Source: Rehaibacterium terrae
GTDB lineage: Bacteria; Pseudomonadota; Gammaproteobacteria; Xanthomonadales; Xanthomonadaceae
Direction: 5' to 3'
DNA: 64,000 nucleotides
NCBI RefSeq assembly: GCF_014202935.1
Contig: NZ_JACHHX010000001.1
Location: 1-64,000, forward strand
The notes beneath the pieces were generated by a model. That model worked only from the letters and a program-made list of their open reading frames with translations, was not told where the DNA came from and made no database searches. Shown here piece by piece: positions 60,900-64,000 of this stretch; position 1 is the first letter of the stretch, and each line of letters opens with the position of its first letter. The position numbers and the translations under genes were made by a program.

Positions 60900-61367
60900 C
60901 TACGCCGCGCCCGGCAACCAGCCCTGCGCGCGGAACAGTGCGTACAGGCCGAGATGCACAAACTCCACCAGTGCCACCGCGACCAGCCCCCGCACCCACG
61001 GCCGCAGCCAGGTCGCCGGCAGCGCCTGGCCGAGGCCGAACAGCACGACCAGCAACAGCAGCGTCGCCAGCGGGATGTGGTCGAGCCACTGTGCCCGTGC
61101 CAGCGTCAGGGTCAGCTTGGGCAGCAGCGCGAACCAGGCGACGAAGGCGGCCAGCGCCGAGCCGATCCGCAGCAGCGAGGGCTTGTCCGCCCTGGGCAGC
61201 ACCACGGCGGCCAGGCTCAGCGGCAGCCAGACCACCGCTTTGAGCGCGCCGTAGATGCGGTCTTGTGTGCGTCGCGGCCCCAGCAACACGGCCAGCAGGG
61301 CCAGCGCCAGCAGGGCGTGGAACAGCAGTCCGAGCAGCAGCTCGGCGGCGAGGAACAGTCCGCTCAT
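60900..61367 (-). CDS. Hypothetical integral membrane protein
   Basis: A 155-residue protein with four to five hydrophobic segments (LFHALLALALLAVLLG, ALAAFVAWFALLPKL, LATLLLLVVLFGLG and VRGLVAVALVEFVHLGLYAL). No motif I recognise. The ATG at 61367 was chosen; an ATG 27 bp upstream would add nine polar residues. It is divergent from acs. Confidence 0.7.
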   Translation of the reverse strand: MSGLFLAAELLLGLLFHALLALALLAVLLGPRRTQDRIYGALKAVVWLPLSLAAVVLPRADKPSLLRIGSALAAFVAWFALLPKLTLTLARAQWLDHIPLATLLLLVVLFGLGQALPATWLRPWVRGLVAVALVEFVHLGLYALFRAQGWLPGAA

Positions 61368-61489
61368 GGTCGCGAGGTGACGGGGTGGCGCCACAGCCTA
61401 ATCCACGCCGGCGGGCGACGCAGCGGCCGTGCCGGGGCGGGACCGGGATGGTGTAATTGCCGCTTCGTCCCCGTTTCCGGAGCAGCGCC

Positions 61490-63433
<1,944 letters not shown>

Positions 63434-63608
63434 CCAGGATTCGGGGGCGGTGAGGGGTGGATGCGACGCAAGCCGCGTCCCGGCGGGCGACGCCATGCGG
63501 GACGAGGCGTGATCACGGCCGCCGGCAGGGCAAGGCCCCGCTCCACTCCCGTCCCCGTTCGCTCGCTGCTCGCCGCCATGCCATGGCAGGAATCGTTCCG
63601 GCGTGGGC

Positions 63609-64000
63609 TCAGCCTTGGCGCGACTGCGCGCGCCATGCCGTCAGCGCATCCTCCAGTACGGCGGCGGCGGTGAGGGCGGGGCCGGCGCCGGGGCCGCGCA
63701 GGACCAGCGGGCGTTCGGCGTAGCGTTCGCTGCGGATGAGGATGGCGTTGTCGCAGCCGCCGCGCTGGGCCAGCGGGTCGTCGGGCGGCAGCCATTCGAT
63801 GCCGATGCGGTAGTCGCCGGGACGGGCGCGGGCGACGACGGCGAGCCGGGCGTCCGCTGTTGGCCGCTCGGCGAACAGGGCGGCGATGCCGGTGTCGAGG
63901 GCGGCGATGTCGGCCCACGGATCGTCGCCCTGTCCGCAGCGCAGGCGCGGGTCGATGCGCACGCCGTCGTCGGGCACGCGCCAGCCGATGGCGCGGGCGA
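63609..64000 (-). CDS. Homoserine dehydrogenase, C-terminal part (runs off window)
   Basis: The last 130 codons of a minus-strand gene whose start is beyond the window. Near the end, DNAILIRSERYAERPLVLRG then PGAGPALTAAAVLEDAL match the homoserine dehydrogenase C-terminus (PLVLRG-GAG--VTAAGVFADLL of ThrA). The residues at the window edge (ARAIGWRVPDDGVRIDPRL) also fit. Whether it is fused to aspartokinase cannot be seen. Confidence 0.8.
   Translation of the reverse strand, partial: ARAIGWRVPDDGVRIDPRLRCGQGDDPWADIAALDTGIAALFAERPTADARLAVVARARPGDYRIGIEWLPPDDPLAQRGGCDNAILIRSERYAERPLVLRGPGAGPALTAAAVLEDALTAWRAQSRQG

Overview
The window is a very GC-rich chromosomal segment from a gammaproteobacterium. 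The gene set (TamAB, RdgC, TtcA, PlsB, separate GlyQ/GlyS, an ECF sigma factor next to a TPR-bearing kinase, bioBFHC) and the abundant short intergenic repeats, including an element close to TGTAGGAGCGGCTTCAGCCG, fit the Xanthomonadales (Lysobacterales). The genus cannot be fixed from sequence alone. Most of the window is core housekeeping DNA. I see no prophage, transposase, CRISPR array or rRNA operon.

Layout. 0-0.6 kb: one copy of a dispersed hairpin-rich repeat. 0.6-3.5 kb: EF-hand protein, L7/L12-C-domain-like membrane protein, acyl desaturase, mutM. 3.7-10 kb: ECF sigma factor plus Ser/Thr kinase with TPRs, thymidine kinase, rep helicase. 10-14 kb: an array of five perfect hairpins, a lipoprotein, plsB. 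14-19 kb: YdcH-like protein, ttcA, rdgC, YgjP-like metallopeptidase, alpha/beta hydrolase, hemH. 19-22.7 kb: SYLF protein, tatABC, a membrane protein and a class I amidotransferase. 22.9-32.3 kb: glyQ, an intruding NYN-domain gene, glyS, tamA, tamB. 32.3-39 kb: BNR-repeat secreted protein, DUF2062 protein, tex, mnmG. 39-39.7 kb: a duplicated mnmG leader and a candidate sigma-54 small RNA. 39.7-50.9 kb: Tyr-rich lipoprotein, DMT exporter, pepN, a threonine/serine dehydratase-like enzyme, the bioBFHC operon, comF. 51-57 kb: ubiA, S9 peptidase, a small membrane protein, a PAS-GGDEF-EAL protein. 57.3-60.3 kb: tRNA-Arg(CCG) followed by tRNA-tail repeats, a histidine-kinase fragment, an MCP and cheB. 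60.4-64 kb: the second copy of the dispersed repeat, a membrane protein, acs and the 3' end of homoserine dehydrogenase.

Functional groups: biotin synthesis (bioBFHC, one strand, 4-195 bp gaps), Tat protein export, outer-membrane assembly (TamAB), glycyl-tRNA charging, tRNA modification (TtcA, MnmG) and signalling (ECF/kinase, GGDEF-EAL, MCP/CheB).

The most unusual material is not protein-coding. (1) A hairpin-array repeat at 172-595 and 60422-60868 has loops that always keep GGA while stems stay paired, partly through G.U pairs; this resembles CsrA/RsmA binding sites. (2) Four roughly 105-bp units follow tRNA-Arg, each carrying a copy of the tRNA 3' end, similar in layout to the rtT repeats of E. 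coli tyrT. (3) A NYN ribonuclease-like gene with atypical codons splits glyQ from glyS. (4) A sigma-54 promoter followed by an intrinsic terminator about 110 bp later has no gene between them. (5) Several convergent gene pairs have both stop codons buried in one hairpin.
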